Below, piece after piece: positions 13,060-23,984 of a DNA stretch of 64,000 bases. Every line of letters begins with the position of its first letter. Positions within the stretch are counted from its first letter, which is position 1. The notes under the pieces are model-generated. The model was not told the origin of the DNA. It made no database searches and worked only from the letters and a program-made list of their open reading frames with translations. Both the position numbers and the translations under genes were made by a program. This DNA is from Microvelia longipes (Eukaryota; Arthropoda; Insecta; Hemiptera; Veliidae). The stretch is from contig JACMZG010000008.1 in NCBI GenBank assembly GCA_018340805.1, positions 21,871,930 through 21,935,929 of the forward strand, in the 5' to 3' direction.

Positions 13060-13312
13060 AGTCCTGCAAATTTTTTGCTAATCTATCTTTTAGATTTCTT
13101 TGGCTCGAGTCTGTAATTAACTTATGAAGTTTTCTTGACACATTTTTCAAAACTCTATTATTCCTATTTTATTTTGTGTCTAACTTTTCCATGCTATTCA
13201 GAGAAAACTTAAAAACATAGAACAATTGAAATGAAAGCAAGATTTTATTATGTGGAGTCAAGTATTTAGCCTAGGAAACTTAGTTGGATGATTTAAGCTT
13301 TAAAATTATCCA
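13060..13312. repeat. Dispersed repeat, copy 1 (second copy at 26985)
   Basis: This interval and 26985-27287 share an interrupted similarity: TGCAAATTTTT, then a GGCTCGAGT block, then AACTTAAAAAC followed by AGAACAATTGAAATG, then GGA-ACATA blocks in the same order and orientation. Both copies are diverged and the second has an insertion in the middle. No inverted ends or coding sequence are visible; the family is unrecognised. Confidence 0.7.
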
Positions 13313-15765
13313 CCAGTTCCTGTTTTGTTTGTGAGATATTAACTTCCTTTATTTCAAAATTAAAATCTTACCCTGAACTAAGGGTTATGAATCTGGATGT
13401 ACAGTGTGGAAAGGCTATTTGAATAACGTATAATTATATATTTATTTTTATTAATGCAATTTCCCGCAAATCATTGATAGAAAATTAGTTTATTAGAGAT
13501 AAAATCAATTATCAATTACATGAGGGGGTTTGTTCACAAAGATTATTGGGAATAAACGACAAGCGACTATTGCTCAGTTTAGTTCAGATTTTAATACAAT
13601 GTACACACTCATTATTATTATTATTATTTTTAATTTTGAAACCAGTGACTTGACCGTCACATTAACTTTAGATTACCAAGTATTTTCTTTTTAAAGAGGA
13701 GCTTAATTCTATATGTTACAAATTTTGTAATGCATAGAATTAAACTAATTAATAAATTAACATATAGATTTAAAATTTATAACACATTTTGTAACATATA
13801 GAATCAAAGCCTACTTTTATCAAGTAATTTAATTAATTAATTTGGTTTATTACAAACCTTCTAAAAAGTGAATTTTAAAGTAAAAGGTTACACGATTATA
13901 TGTTAACAAAGATTATTTGGGGATAAATTAAAAGCATTTCAATTGCTTAGTTTGATTTTCAGTTTAGTATTCAATATAACGAACGAAATTGATTTATATT
14001 AACATCAGGCAATATGTTTTCATTTTATTCCTGTTGTCACCACCTGTAGATTTAGTTCATCTTTACCCTACAAATAAATTTAATCTGTGATAGTGTGAAA
14101 AAAGATGTTAACAATTTAATGCTTATCTTGCATGAATAAATATAAAATAGAAATAATGTATGACATGATTTTATTAGCACTAGATTTAAAAAGAGTGCAT
14201 TTCATTTTTATGATGCCTAGCAACGATTCTGTCATCCAAACAACCTCATAGGCGCCAATCTGATGAAAATTTGCTACATACCACTGTAATAACAACTTCA
14301 AACTGCTTTTTATTTTTAAATTAAAATATAATGTTAACCAATGAGAATCCTATGAATATGAAATCCTTGTCTCTGATGATTCCTAATTCGAACTATTTTT
14401 AATATAACAGTATATTATAGATCTGACTGGAGTAGGTGCTTTTAATTGTAATTATAGTCACTATATCAATATCAATTAAGAATAATAAAAATAGTAAATA
14501 ATAGTGAACTACCTCACTTTTGAGTCCCCTAGATAAATTGAAAGTTATATAATAATTAACTATGTCTTCTAATATAGATTTACAGTCTAGAGGGGTTTAG
14601 TAAGTAAGAAAATAAATTAAATGAAAAACAACATTAATGGCAAAACATTTATAAACCAATAAACTATCTATGTTATGTAAATATGTAGCTGCAATCATAC
14701 ATCCAATATGTTTGCTGTTACTGGTAAAAAAATCACAACACAATAGTAATCATGCTATTAATGATAAATTAATAACACTGTAATATTTATTTGAGAATGT
14801 TTTACAATCTTCTGCCAGTATGGCTTGATTTTAAACAAAATATTTGATCACTTAAGTAGCATTTTAAATAATTAGTAGAAGGTGACAGCTAAAAATGTTA
14901 ATCTTACATTTCAGGATTGCTGATTGTTACTAGCCAAACCCCCACCCTTTTCTTGGGCTCTTGATCTAGTAGAGTGTTGCAGCATAATCTAGTAAAATAT
15001 TGTAACATGTGTTTTACTACAGCTTGAATTTTACCTAATAAAATTTACTGTTGTTGGTAAAAAAAAATCAAGAACATTTTTCACTTAAACCAAAAACTTA
15101 TATCAAACTCTGTTTAATAAGTATTTTTTTAATTACAACCTTATAAATAATTCATACAAGTCTGTTTATAGTTTGGTGTATTGGCAAATCTGACTATGTT
15201 ATGAAAGAGCAAAAATAACTCTAATAGCATATAATACATTAAGTTACTTTATCATTTATAAGTTAAGTATTTCTTAACAAAGATTTTTATTTAATTTTAT
15301 GTATATTTATTGATTAATATGTACAATATTGTTAGCAAATTTAAAAGAAACAAATTCATTTTTTCTGTCTTTTATTTATTTATTTTTTTTAGAATATTAG
15401 CATGAACATATTTTACTGAGAAGAAGCTACCAATATTGGATGCTAATTTATTATTTACTCATTTTTGTTGCTCAAGTTACAAGATTTTATTTTAATTTAG
15501 TTTTTAGCGGTAAAATATTATGTATTTGTAAGATTGGTGTAAATATTTATGGATGTAAAAATAATGTTGGTATGATAACCTTAATGCTCTATATGTAAGC
15601 TTTTTATAAAATTCATGTTTCTATTATAAAATAATAAAGAAGATTGTTATCTGTATTTTTTTCTTTCTTTATTGTTTCATTCCTAATACTTTTTTGTGTT
15701 TCTTTGGAAATCATTAAAAGTCTGGTTGCATTATTTCTTGTTTTGGTGGAAGAATTTGTTGATTA
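13313..15765. other. AT-rich stretch with a small inverted repeat
   Basis: TTCTATATGTTACAAATTTTG near 13708 is repeated in inverse near 13790-13812, forming arms of about 25 bp around an 80-bp AT-rich middle. Two loosely similar direct segments (CAAAGATTATT...GCTTAGTTT-like) lie on each side at about 13538 and 13908. This could be an old MITE with a duplicated flank. The rest shows nothing. Confidence 0.4.
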
Positions 15766-15773
15766 CTCCCAGG

Positions 15774-16301
15774 GAAAGAGACTAATACTATTAGAGGGAG
15801 TACCTGATAAAACAGTGGTAAGGGGTCTGGAAATGAGACAGTTTCCATAGGTGCCGTAACTGTACTTACCACTACTATAGTCTCCCAAGAGAGAGGCTAG
15901 ATACTCCTCCACTCCCTACAACCCCTATTAAGGCACACACTCTACAAACGGCGGACATTTTTCAGTGATGCCACATTAAACCACTTTATTCAACACAGTC
16001 AATTAAAGAATACATGCAATAGATAATAATTAAAACTTATTTTAATAATAAAATAATTTTCCTCTTAGTGCCCAACCTTAGCATTAATTTAATTAATTAA
16101 AATAAAAAATTAATTAACTTATTTTAAATTCATTTTACTTTATTAAAAAAAATTAGCAAAAAATAATGTAATATTTACGTGAAGTTGTAATTCTTATGAA
16201 AAATAAAAACATGATGTCACCAATGTACCGTTACGGCACCTAGCTACCCAAGGAATGATAAGAACTGTTGTATCCTCCCTCTAATAGTATTAGTCTCTTT
16301 G
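15774..16301. mobile_element. MITE, family A, with 8-bp target-site duplication
   Basis: The ends are inverted repeats: AAAGAGACTAATACTATTAG followed by AGGGAG on the left, and its complement on the right ending at 16301. Perfect 8-bp duplications CTCCCAGG lie at 15766-15773 and 16302-16309. An inner inverted pair, TAGGTGCCGTAAC near 15848 and GTTACGGCACCTA near 16230, extends the symmetry. The 528-bp interior is AT-rich and has no transposase. The 8-bp duplication suggests hAT-type mobilisation. A relative lies at 30774-31715. Confidence 0.88.
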
Positions 16302-17129
16302 CTCCCAGGTAACACAAGATGGTAACAGGTTACACTGATCTAATTTTTTTATGAATAACTATTTGTTAGCAAATTTTCAATTGAAAATGATTCTTATTTA
16401 GAGACACATAAAACAGCATTTAATATTTTAGGGAGTATAACTAAGTTTTAGCAATCTGTTTGGGATGGTCTTACAGACTATCCAAAGTTTGAATTCTTAG
16501 CAGAAGATAGATAAGTAATTAGATCAATATAATGTGAGTTATATTACATTTCAGTTAAAATTATTATAAAATATCAACTATATTTCTTATATATAATTAT
16601 AAATTTATATATAAGAATAATAAAAAAGCAGGTGTGCCAAAAGTCTAAACCCTCTCTTAAAGTTTTACCCATTAGACATTAATTTATGAAACTTGGGGTA
16701 TTTGTGTCAATGGAACTTCTTTTTGGTGGGGGTAGTTAACTAACTTTGGGCGTCCCATGCAATTTTACAAAAAAAAATTGAAAAAAGTAAATTGGAAAGT
16801 ATACTTTTATGAGGCTTTTGGGTTCTACGAATAAATATAAGACCTTGTTTAAGCGTGAATAAGTACCCAAAGTGTAAAATTGGACATTTTAACTCAAAAT
16901 TGAAGCTTAAGTATTGGCATTAAAAAGAATTTGCCAAAAATAAAAATGCATTTTTTGGCTAAAAGTCACAAAGTATTTATTACATTTTTAATTTAAAAAA
17001 ATCTGTTCTACTCTAAATCTGGACCTTAATGTTATTTAAGTTTCTAATAAAAGTAGTTTTGATATCAGAAAACCTAGGAGAGCTATCAGAGTCAATGCAT
17101 ACACATCCTTGTAACAATTATACTTCTAT
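16302..17129. other. AT-rich stretch with palindrome and possible element end
   Basis: A near-perfect palindrome (TTCTTATATATAATTATAAA and complement) lies at about 16583-16617. Directly after it, about 16630, GCAGGTGTGCCAAAAGTCTA resembles the CAGGGTGTCCC-type ends of insect DNA transposons, as also seen at 48382. No matching second end was found. Confidence 0.35.
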
Positions 17130-17330
17130 TCTCTCAAGAACGCAGTGTATGGTGCTTAGTCACCAAGAGCATTGTTATTTAGGCATCTTCCCAGCACATG
17201 AATTGTTATTTCATTCTCTCTGCCACATTTGCAGCAGAGAGACCCAACATCTCCTGACTAAGGTCCTCAAGGCAAGGTTGTGCAAAGTGTGGTCCCCTAG
17301 GAGTCCGAGGAAAGAAATTAGGGAACTGTA
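17130..17330 (-). pseudogene. Possible LINE C-terminal zinc-knuckle remnant
   Basis: On the minus strand one frame reads CCKCGRENEITIHVLGRC, resembling the Cys-rich ETLxHVLxxC motif found after the reverse transcriptase in several LINE groups. The frame is short and broken, and no other LINE block is visible nearby. Confidence 0.4.
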
Positions 17331-18036
17331 GGCAAAGTATTAAAGCAAATATGTTAAAACATTTATTAATTATTATAACATTTATCAGTTCTAACATCCT
17401 TTTAGTGAAAAGTAAACTTGAGCTTACAAGATTGTTTGTAATAATTTTAATGATTTAGATAAGTTGATGATGAGCTAAACATATCAAGCAAGTTTTTATT
17501 AGTAAGCATAAACATCAATTTCCTGTTGATAGTGAGTAGGCCAAAAAAATGAGTGTCCAAATATTAATTACAGAGATTCTATTTGTTGGAAATACCATTT
17601 AGGACGTTCTACCTTTTTATTTAAAGAAGGTTAAAATAAATTGTTCTTTTTTTGCTAGTGATTGGTATATATCAGGGAACTTTAAAATTATAAAAGTTTA
17701 CTCCAGTTTATTAAAGTGATTTGATTATAAACTGTTAAATCTAATAAAGGTTGAAAAATCAAACTAATATCAAAACCAAAGATTATCTAGTATACCACAT
17801 ATAATCTTTGATCAAAACCACACTATTTTTCAAGCTCTTTGTTACAAACTTTGGAGCTGCTTCACGAACCTAATATAATAACATTAAAAACAGTAATTAC
17901 AAAGAGATATAATACTACTATATAACTATAATAGTTATTTATATTCATTTGCACATTTTTTTGTAATATTTCATAAATATTAACATATTTTATTATTATT
18001 ATTATTAAAAAAAATGGAATGTAAAAAAATAGACAA
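17331..18036. other. AT-rich non-coding stretch
   Basis: Nothing recognisable. A few AATAAA and ATT-repeat runs occur just before the element at 18037. Confidence 0.5.
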
Positions 18037-18241
18037 GAAAAATGTTTACAAAAAGAAAACAGCAGTCCAAAAATAGTTGAAAAACAACTACCGAGCTTTC
18101 AACCAGAGATCCTGGTTTCATCTTATTTACCCTGATCGTCATCAGGGTAAATAGTTTTATTAAAATATATACAACAATACTAAAAACTATAACTTTTTTC
18201 AAATATTTTTGGACTGCTGTCTTTTTTTGTAAACCATTTTC
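18037..18241. mobile_element. Small inverted-repeat element with hammerhead-like core
   Basis: About 38-bp imperfect inverted ends: left part ACAGCAGTCCAAAAATA, right part TATTTTTGGACTGCTGT, continuing outward into GTTTACAAAAA-type sequence on both sides. Inside, the minus strand has GATGA, then AACCAG/CTGGTT as a 6-bp stem, then GAAAGC (18095-18123), like the core of Penelope-associated hammerhead motifs. Next to it lies ATTTACCCTGAT...ATCAGGGTAAAT. Total about 205 bp, no coding sequence. Confidence 0.7.
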
Positions 18242-18371
18242 TCAACAACAGAACGTTTATCAATGAGTATATGTTATTGAATTTATTAGTTTAGGGTGGG
18301 GGACCAGAAGGATAGGGGCCCACCAAGTTTGCGGATCTGAAGTTTGCATTCCCTGCTTAGAGCAGGGAACG

Positions 18372-18406
18372 AATAGAGTAAGTACCTTAGAGGTACTTAC
18401 TCTATT
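18372..18406. repeat. Perfect 15-bp hairpin
   Basis: AATAGAGTAAGTACC, a 5-base loop, then GGTACTTACTCTATT. A second small hairpin, CCCTGC...GCAGGG, lies just upstream at about 18351-18367. No gene is adjacent, so a terminator role is not implied. Confidence 0.6.
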
Positions 18407-19141
18407 TGTAACTCAGAATCATTTAACAATGGGACCATTCCTCAAAGCTATTTTCTCTCAAAGACTGACGGATTTCTAAATTTATAGTCAATTCTACTAA
18501 TAAATTTAGTTGCTTTAAAAACTTTGAAATTTCTTTTTCAAAATTTACAAAGGAATTGAACATGGGACTGATTCAGTTTTTGTGCAATAATTACATGCAG
18601 GATAGTTACTTCCCGTGAGCTCCTTAAAATTCCAAGTCCCTGAAACGACGCAGTGATTAAAACATGGCCAACTCAGTATGAGCTGGATATTCATAAATAG
18701 CTTTGGTACTACTACTTCTTATAATAATTTCTATTCCTTTAAATAATTTGGTTGGTAGTTTTGTCACAGATTGAAGAGGAAAAGCCAGTGTTGAAGTAAA
18801 ATCATTTTAATGACTTTAGGGAATGGATGTGATTTTTAGACCAAAGTCTCCCATTGATTCCTTTACATAATGCATTTAAAAACCACATGAGGGCAAATAA
18901 GAAAGAGGGATGTTTATGAAATAGTGTGAAGAACCTGTAAAGGTTATACATATTCTAAATGGGCTAGCCAAGTATGTAAAGAATAAGAAATAGATATATG
19001 TGTAGTTAAAAAATATTGTAAAATCAGTTATTTGAGGACATATTTAAGAATCAATTGTGTTTTGTTACAGAAATTTTGGGTCTTGGGAAGTCTTGAACCA
19101 AGTTGAAAAAATTTTAAAATACACAAAAGATATAATATGTT
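18407..19141. other. AT-rich non-coding stretch
   Basis: No gene, repeat or element end recognised before the target duplication of the copia element. Confidence 0.5.
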
Positions 19142-19146
19142 GCTGG

Positions 19147-19276
19147 TCTAGAGAATCTTGAGAATAAAATTAACCACTTAGTCAGAAGTCCAACAATATC
19201 TATATTAAAATTAATATGTCAAAACAATCATGAATCTGTTACTAAGTAACCGAACATTAAATTTGTTCTTTCTACA
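19147..19276 (-). repeat. 3' LTR of the copia element
   Basis: 130 bp, matching 23463-23592 at all but two positions. On the minus strand it begins TGTAGAAAGAAC and ends TCTCTAGA. The adjacent purine run GAGAAGGGG on the inner side is the expected plus-strand primer. Confidence 0.93.
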
Positions 19277-19583
19277 CCCCTTCTCAAATTTAATTTCTAT
19301 TATAATTAAATAATTTTATTTTTAATTTTTATTATTGGTAGCTTTTATATTTGGCGCACACATAGTTTATTTAAATGTCAATATTATATTTATTATAATT
19401 ATTTATTATTGACTGACATCTTATCAACCAATCTTTATGATATTATTTAAATTTATCATTTCGATATTATTTATAATTAGGCCTTTTATTATTATTATGA
19501 TTGTTTTATGACGTTACATTATATTAATTTAAGCAAAATAAGGGTGTAACAAGATCAAACTTTTAAATTTAAATTAACTAAAA

Positions 19584-20310
19584 CTATTCTAGGCCGATCT
19601 TTTCTCTTAAATTATTGATTCTTATTCCATGTAAAGGTTTTGTAAGTAGATCAGCAAGCATTTCAGTTGTTGGGCAGTAGGTGAAGATAGCTTCGTTTTG
19701 GATTTAATATCGCGTACAAAATGATACTTCACGTCAATATGCTTAGATCTTGTTTGCTTCCTTCGTGGTCTAACATTTTAAGTGTCGACTGGTTGTCTTC
19801 GAACATAGTAATCTGCGTAGGCTGTGCATTTAAATCAGCTAATAATTTCTTTACCCAGAGCATTTCTTGGCATGTTTCTGTTAACGAAATATATTCTGCC
19901 TCTGTCGAGCTGAGCGATACGCAGGATTGTTTCTTGCTTCCCCAAGCTATAGCACCGCCAGAAAATTTGATAACAAATCCACTGGTAGATTTTCGAGTAT
20001 TGCTGTCCCCCGCCCAATCCGCGTCGGAGTAACAGTTTAACTGTCCTATCTCATCAGTCGATCCCAAACGCAACTTGAGGTGTTTCGTCCCCTTGAGATA
20101 TCTGATGCAGCGTTTAACTTCGTTCCAGTCATTTTTATTTGGATTTGATACTTTTCTGCTTAGGATTGATATGGCCGCAGCTATGTCCGGTCTCGTACTA
20201 ACAGCAACGTATAATAACGATCCTATAGCCTTGCGGTACTGATCATTGTTGTCTAGCAACTCTGATCCTTCAGCTTTAAAGTATCCCGAATTAAGTGGAA
20301 TATTGGCCAT
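19584..20310 (-). pseudogene. Copia RNase H and pol C-terminus (frameshifted)
   Basis: This is the RNase H part of the copia polyprotein, which removes the RNA template during reverse transcription. The frame from 20310 shows DIAAAISILSR, then CYSDADWAGD with the first catalytic Asp, RKSTSGFV, and SSTEAEYISL with the catalytic Glu, all in the usual order. After about 19750 the frame is lost. The expected end is still visible in other frames as SKHIDVKYHFVRDI and then CPTTEMLADLLTKPLHG, finishing at a stop at 19584-19586. At least two frameshifts therefore lie in the last 170 bases. The join to reverse transcriptase at 20310-20340 is also out of frame. Confidence 0.9.
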
Positions 20311-20338
20311 TTTAGCTTGACCTAAATTAAACCTGTTG

Positions 20339-21006
20339 CTATTTTCTCAATGTAGTCACCCTGGTTGATGTAAAATATTCTTCTTCATTTCTTGTGACTT
20401 CGATACCGAGGTAGTAACTTAGATCTCCTAAAACTTTAATTTCAAAATTTGCTTTTAATATATTTTCCACTTGTTGCATGTGTTCTTCTATTTCATAAAA
20501 TAGGATAATATCGTCTACGTACAGTAAAACATTGATAAATTTGTCATTAATTTGTTTTATATAAAGACAGCTATCAGCTTCTTCCCTTCTGAAACCATTC
20601 TTCTCTAAAGTTTCGTTAATCTTATCGTTCCAGGCTTTTGCTGATTGCTTTAGTCCGTATATACTTTTCTTTAGTCTACAAACATAATCGGGCTTATCAG
20701 GATCTTCAAACCCATACGGTTGCCTCATGTATATAGTTCCTTCAGGTCTCCGTTTAAGTATGCAGTTTTTATGTCTAAGTGTTTTACTTTCATTTTATTT
20801 AGTCCGGCATAAGTAAGTAAAGTCCGAACTGTTACGTTTTTAATCACTGGGGCAAAAACTTGATCATAGTCTTCCCCATATTTCTGACTAAACCCACGCG
20901 CTACAAGTCGGGCCCTGTATCTAATACTATCATTTGTTGGATCTTTCTTAACTTTGTAAACCCATCTGCAGTCTACTATGGTTCTGTTTCCTGGATTTTC
21001 TACCAA
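20339..21006 (-). pseudogene. Copia reverse transcriptase (frameshifted)
   Basis: This part of pol copies the element RNA into DNA. From 21006 the frame reads CRWVYKVKKD and YRARLVARGFSQKYGEDY, then DIKTAYLNGDL, the block containing the first catalytic Asp. After a frame break at 20725-20728 it continues RLKKSIYGLKQSAKAW, LYVDDIILF with the catalytic Asp pair, and DLSYYLGIEV. All these blocks are characteristic of copia reverse transcriptase. Apart from the frame break the catalytic residues are conserved, which suggests the lesion is recent. Confidence 0.93.
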
Positions 21007-21407
21007 CTCCCAAGTTCACACTTTTCCATTGATTGTATCTCTTCTTTCATAGCATCTAACCAGTTTACAGAATCAGCCCTATTTATTGCTTCGTTGTAGT
21101 TGTTTGGTTCGTCTTCTTCAGTTTTAGTTATTATTTGAGTTTCTTCTTCTTGACTAGACTGTTTCTCTTCTTTCTTCTCTTCGTTGTCATCTAGGGTTTG
21201 TTTTTCGGTAACATTCGGTTTAAATTGAATTTCAAAATTTTCTTCGTCATTTTTAGGTTCTATATTTTCTATTTGTTTTTCAGTAGTTTCTAAATTATCT
21301 TTATTTTCAATTAAAGGTTCAATACATTTTATATCACGGCTAATAGTAATTTTACATGACTTGATATCGAGTAATCTATACGCTTTTGATTCGTCACAGT
21401 ATCCCAT
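21000..21407 (-). pseudogene. Copia linker between integrase and reverse transcriptase
   Basis: The frame begins GYCDESKAYRLLDIKSCKI, matching the conserved integrase C-terminal block of copia elements (GYxxxxKAYRL). A long Glu/Asn/Lys-rich low-complexity linker follows, then ADSVNWLDAMKEEIQSM, the start of the reverse transcriptase region. It is out of frame with both neighbours. Confidence 0.88.
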
Positions 21408-21584
21408 AAATTTAAATTTCCTTGCTTTGTCGTCAAATTTCTTTCTTGTCTCTTTAGGTACTAATGCGTAAGCATCACATCCAAAATTTTAATGTTTGTT
21501 AAATCAGGCTTTTTTCTTTCCATAATTCGTAAGGTGTCTTGTCATTCGCTCTAGTTGGTAATCTATTTTGCAAATAATTCGCGG

Positions 21585-22040
21585 CTATATTGCTTCACCC
21601 CAAAATTTTGTGTCTAAATTACTTTCTAGTAGCATGCATTTAGCCATTTCAGTTAAATATCGATTTTTCCGTTCTGCGCATCCGTTTTGTGATGGCGAGT
21701 ACGGTGCCGTGAATTCATGTCTAATGCCGTTTTTCTTAAAATATAAATCAAGTTCTTTTGAAGTATACTCCCCTCCTCGATCACTGCGGAGAGTTTTTAA
21801 AGTTTTTCCAAATTTAGTTTTCATCGCTTCCACATATTCTTGAATTTTGCTAAACGTTTCGTTTTTATGTTTTAGTAAGTATACGTAAGTAAATCGACTA
21901 AAATCATCGATTAAAGTTAAGATATATTTATTTCCTCCCGGTGTTACAACTCTCATCGGACCACATAAATCCGAATGTACTAAATCTAAAACTTCTTTTC
22001 TTCTATTTTCCGATTTTTTCGGAAATTCTGATCTAGTCAT
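21585..22040 (-). pseudogene. Copia integrase core (frameshifted)
   Basis: Integrase inserts the cDNA into the host genome through a D,D-35-E active site. Visible residues are HSDLCGPM (first Asp), LTLIDDFSRFTYVYLL, TLRSDRGGEYTS (second Asp) and APYSPSQNGCAERKNR (catalytic Glu). The upstream zinc-binding HHCC part would lie around 22117-22335, where HRRL-type sequence (LLHRRLDTEIMKQL) is still readable but in another frame. Downstream the frame is lost near 21585. Confidence 0.92.
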
Positions 22041-22116
22041 TTTCCCTTTTATGCAAACTTCGCAATTTTGTTGCCTTTTACCGACTATTTTTTATATTAT
22101 TAATCATTTTTAGATT

Positions 22117-23404
22117 CTAATTGTTTAATTGCTTCATGATCTCTGTGTCCAATCGTCTGTGAAGTAAATTTACAGTTTTACAATTCGTATTTGTGGTTAA
22201 CAATGATTTATTATTTTGGAATAAATTTAGGATGTATAAGTTTTTATGTAAATAAGCTGTAGCTTCAACGAATTTACTTTTCATAATTTTACAAGAAGTG
22301 TTGTCAAATATCGCTGTATACCCTTTTTCTGTCAATTTTTTAACTGATAATAAATTTCCATCTACTTCTGGTACAAATAATACATCTTTAATAATTTTTC
22401 TAATTGTCTTGTCATTATTTTCTAAATATAAACAAACGTCACCAATTCCTTTTGAAATCAGTGTTGTTCTATCCGCGAGAAATATTTTTTCTTTTTATTT
22501 AAATTTAATTTAATAAACTCGATATGTCATTAGATATATGACATGTTGCTGCTGAATCGACAATCCATATTGATTTTTCACTTCTTGTGTTCAAGCTTGC
22601 AAAACACGATTGCGAGGTTTCGTTATCGTTTTCATAGTTTCCATCACTTTGATTATTTTCATCTGTAACCTTCTTGACGTGCGACGATTTGTTTTCATTA
22701 TTTTTTTGAAAACGTTTATTTTCTTTATTAAGATACCAGCATTCATCTTTTGTGTGAAATTTCTTACGACAATACGTACAGTACTTAACGTTTCTACTAG
22801 TGTTGTTAGAATTAGTTTTTAATGCAGATTGGTTAGAATCTGAATTATTTTCATTTCTACGGCTGTATTCCTGTACAAGCCTTTCTTTCACTACGGTTGT
22901 AGTCAACTCCTCCTCAGACCTAGATTCTAAAGCCATAACTATGGTTTCGTAACTATCAGGCAGACTTGACAGCATAATGCTACAACTAGTTTGCTGCCGA
23001 ATTTTCACCCATGTTTTGGAGTTTCTCTACGAGTTCAAATATTTTATTGAGATGAGATTCCATATTATCTCCCTCTGACATTTGTAGTTTACATAGTCTT
23101 TTTAGAGTACTAACTTTGTTGGACAATGTTGGCTTTTCATGATAGTCCTTAAGAGCTTTCCAGCATTCAAATGCGGTTTGATCTTTTTAATATGGACCAA
23201 ATGCGAATCTTCAAACGATAATCCAATTATGGCTAAAGCTTTTTATTCTTATCTTGCCAATTTGTATCAGATTTATCAGTTTGTTCTTTTTTCAACTACA
23301 TCCCAAACATTTTCTTTTATTAGGAGTAGACGAATTCGATATTCCCAATTCGAATAGTTGGTGTTATTTAGTCTCTTTATAGATCCTTTAAATTCTGTAT
23401 CCAT
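22117..23404 (-). pseudogene. Copia gag and protease (frameshifted)
   Basis: The start Met is at 23404-23402 and is followed by a Copia-type gag N-terminus (RLNNTNYSNWEYRIRLLL). A frameshift near 23280 breaks it, and the frame is open again at 23008-22505. That segment carries MLSSLPDSYETIVMAL, a CCHC zinc knuckle (CTYCRKKFHTKDEC) that binds RNA, and the aspartic protease active-site block WIVDSAATCHIS. The usual DSGA is DSAA here. The frame ends at 22505 and protease/integrase sequence continues in a different frame to 22117. Confidence 0.9.
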
Positions 23405-23445
23405 TATAGACTATTATTATTAAAATTTTCTTACCAATTCTCCGC

Positions 23446-23462
23446 TTTAGGGGCCCATAACC
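23446..23462 (-). other. Copia primer-binding site (half initiator tRNA)
   Basis: On the minus strand GGTTATGGGCCCC directly follows the 5' LTR. This matches the primer site of Drosophila copia, which is complementary to the anticodon region of a cleaved initiator-Met tRNA and not to the usual tRNA 3' end. The use of this primer type is established for copia/1731/Ty5; its use here is inferred from the match. Confidence 0.85.
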
Positions 23463-23592
23463 TCTAGAGAATCTTGAGAATAAAATTAACCACTCAGTCA
23501 GAAGTCCAACAATATCTATATTAAAATTAATATGTCAAAACAAACATGAATCTGTTACTAAGTAACCGAACATTAAATTTGTTCTTTCTACA
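23463..23592 (-). repeat. 5' LTR of the copia element
   Basis: 130 bp, two differences from the 3' LTR. It would contain the promoter and the polyadenylation site of the element; the short length and AT-richness make neither easy to place. Confidence 0.93.
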
Positions 23593-23597
23593 CCTGG

Positions 23598-23984
23598 GTA
23601 CTTTAAAAAAAAATTAATGTCTTTTTCACAAAATTTTCGTCAACTTATGTATTTATCAATTTTACAGATGTTTATGAGCTACTCCAAATTATGATCTAAG
23701 AACATCAATACTTTTTACGGGATAATATATTTCTAGTTTTTTACCAAGTTAGTAACCAAGTTTAGAGTTCCATTTAGTTTCTTGTTTTTACTGATATAAT
23801 TTTTTTTATTTTATAAATATTAATTTTATTTTATGCTTATGTAATAATTATTTTTACTTACACTGATGTAGTTTTTAATTAACTTAATATGATTTATAAT
23901 TAAGTTTTTATAATAAATAAATTATAAAAAATTATAATGTAATTATTATTTATATTTAAATAATATAATATTATTTATATTATA
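23598..23984. other. AT-rich stretch between two retroelements
   Basis: Contains runs of ATTATTTATAT-type sequence. Nothing recognised. Confidence 0.5.

Larger units (their letters stand above)
19147..23592 (-). mobile_element. Ty1/copia LTR retrotransposon, complete but frameshifted
   Basis: A 4446-bp element with 130-bp LTRs at both ends, flanked by near-identical 5-bp repeats (GCTGG at 19142-19146, CCTGG at 23593-23597). Reading the minus strand: 5' LTR, primer site, gag with CCHC knuckle, protease, integrase, reverse transcriptase and RNase H, then a purine tract (GAGAAGGGG) next to the 3' LTR. Integrase before reverse transcriptase is the diagnostic copia order. The coding region is broken by several frameshifts or stops (near 23280, 22505-22335, 22040-22117, 21410-21580, 21000, 20725, 20310-20340 and 19740), so this copy cannot make a full polyprotein. 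The LTRs differ at only two positions, so insertion was recent. Confidence 0.95.

Noticed and set aside
15644..15850. 68-residue hydrophobic frame
   Set aside because: It runs into the end of the MITE at 15774, so it is not a gene.
19721..21099. Plus-strand frames within the copia element
   Set aside because: Antisense to clear RNase H and reverse transcriptase blocks.
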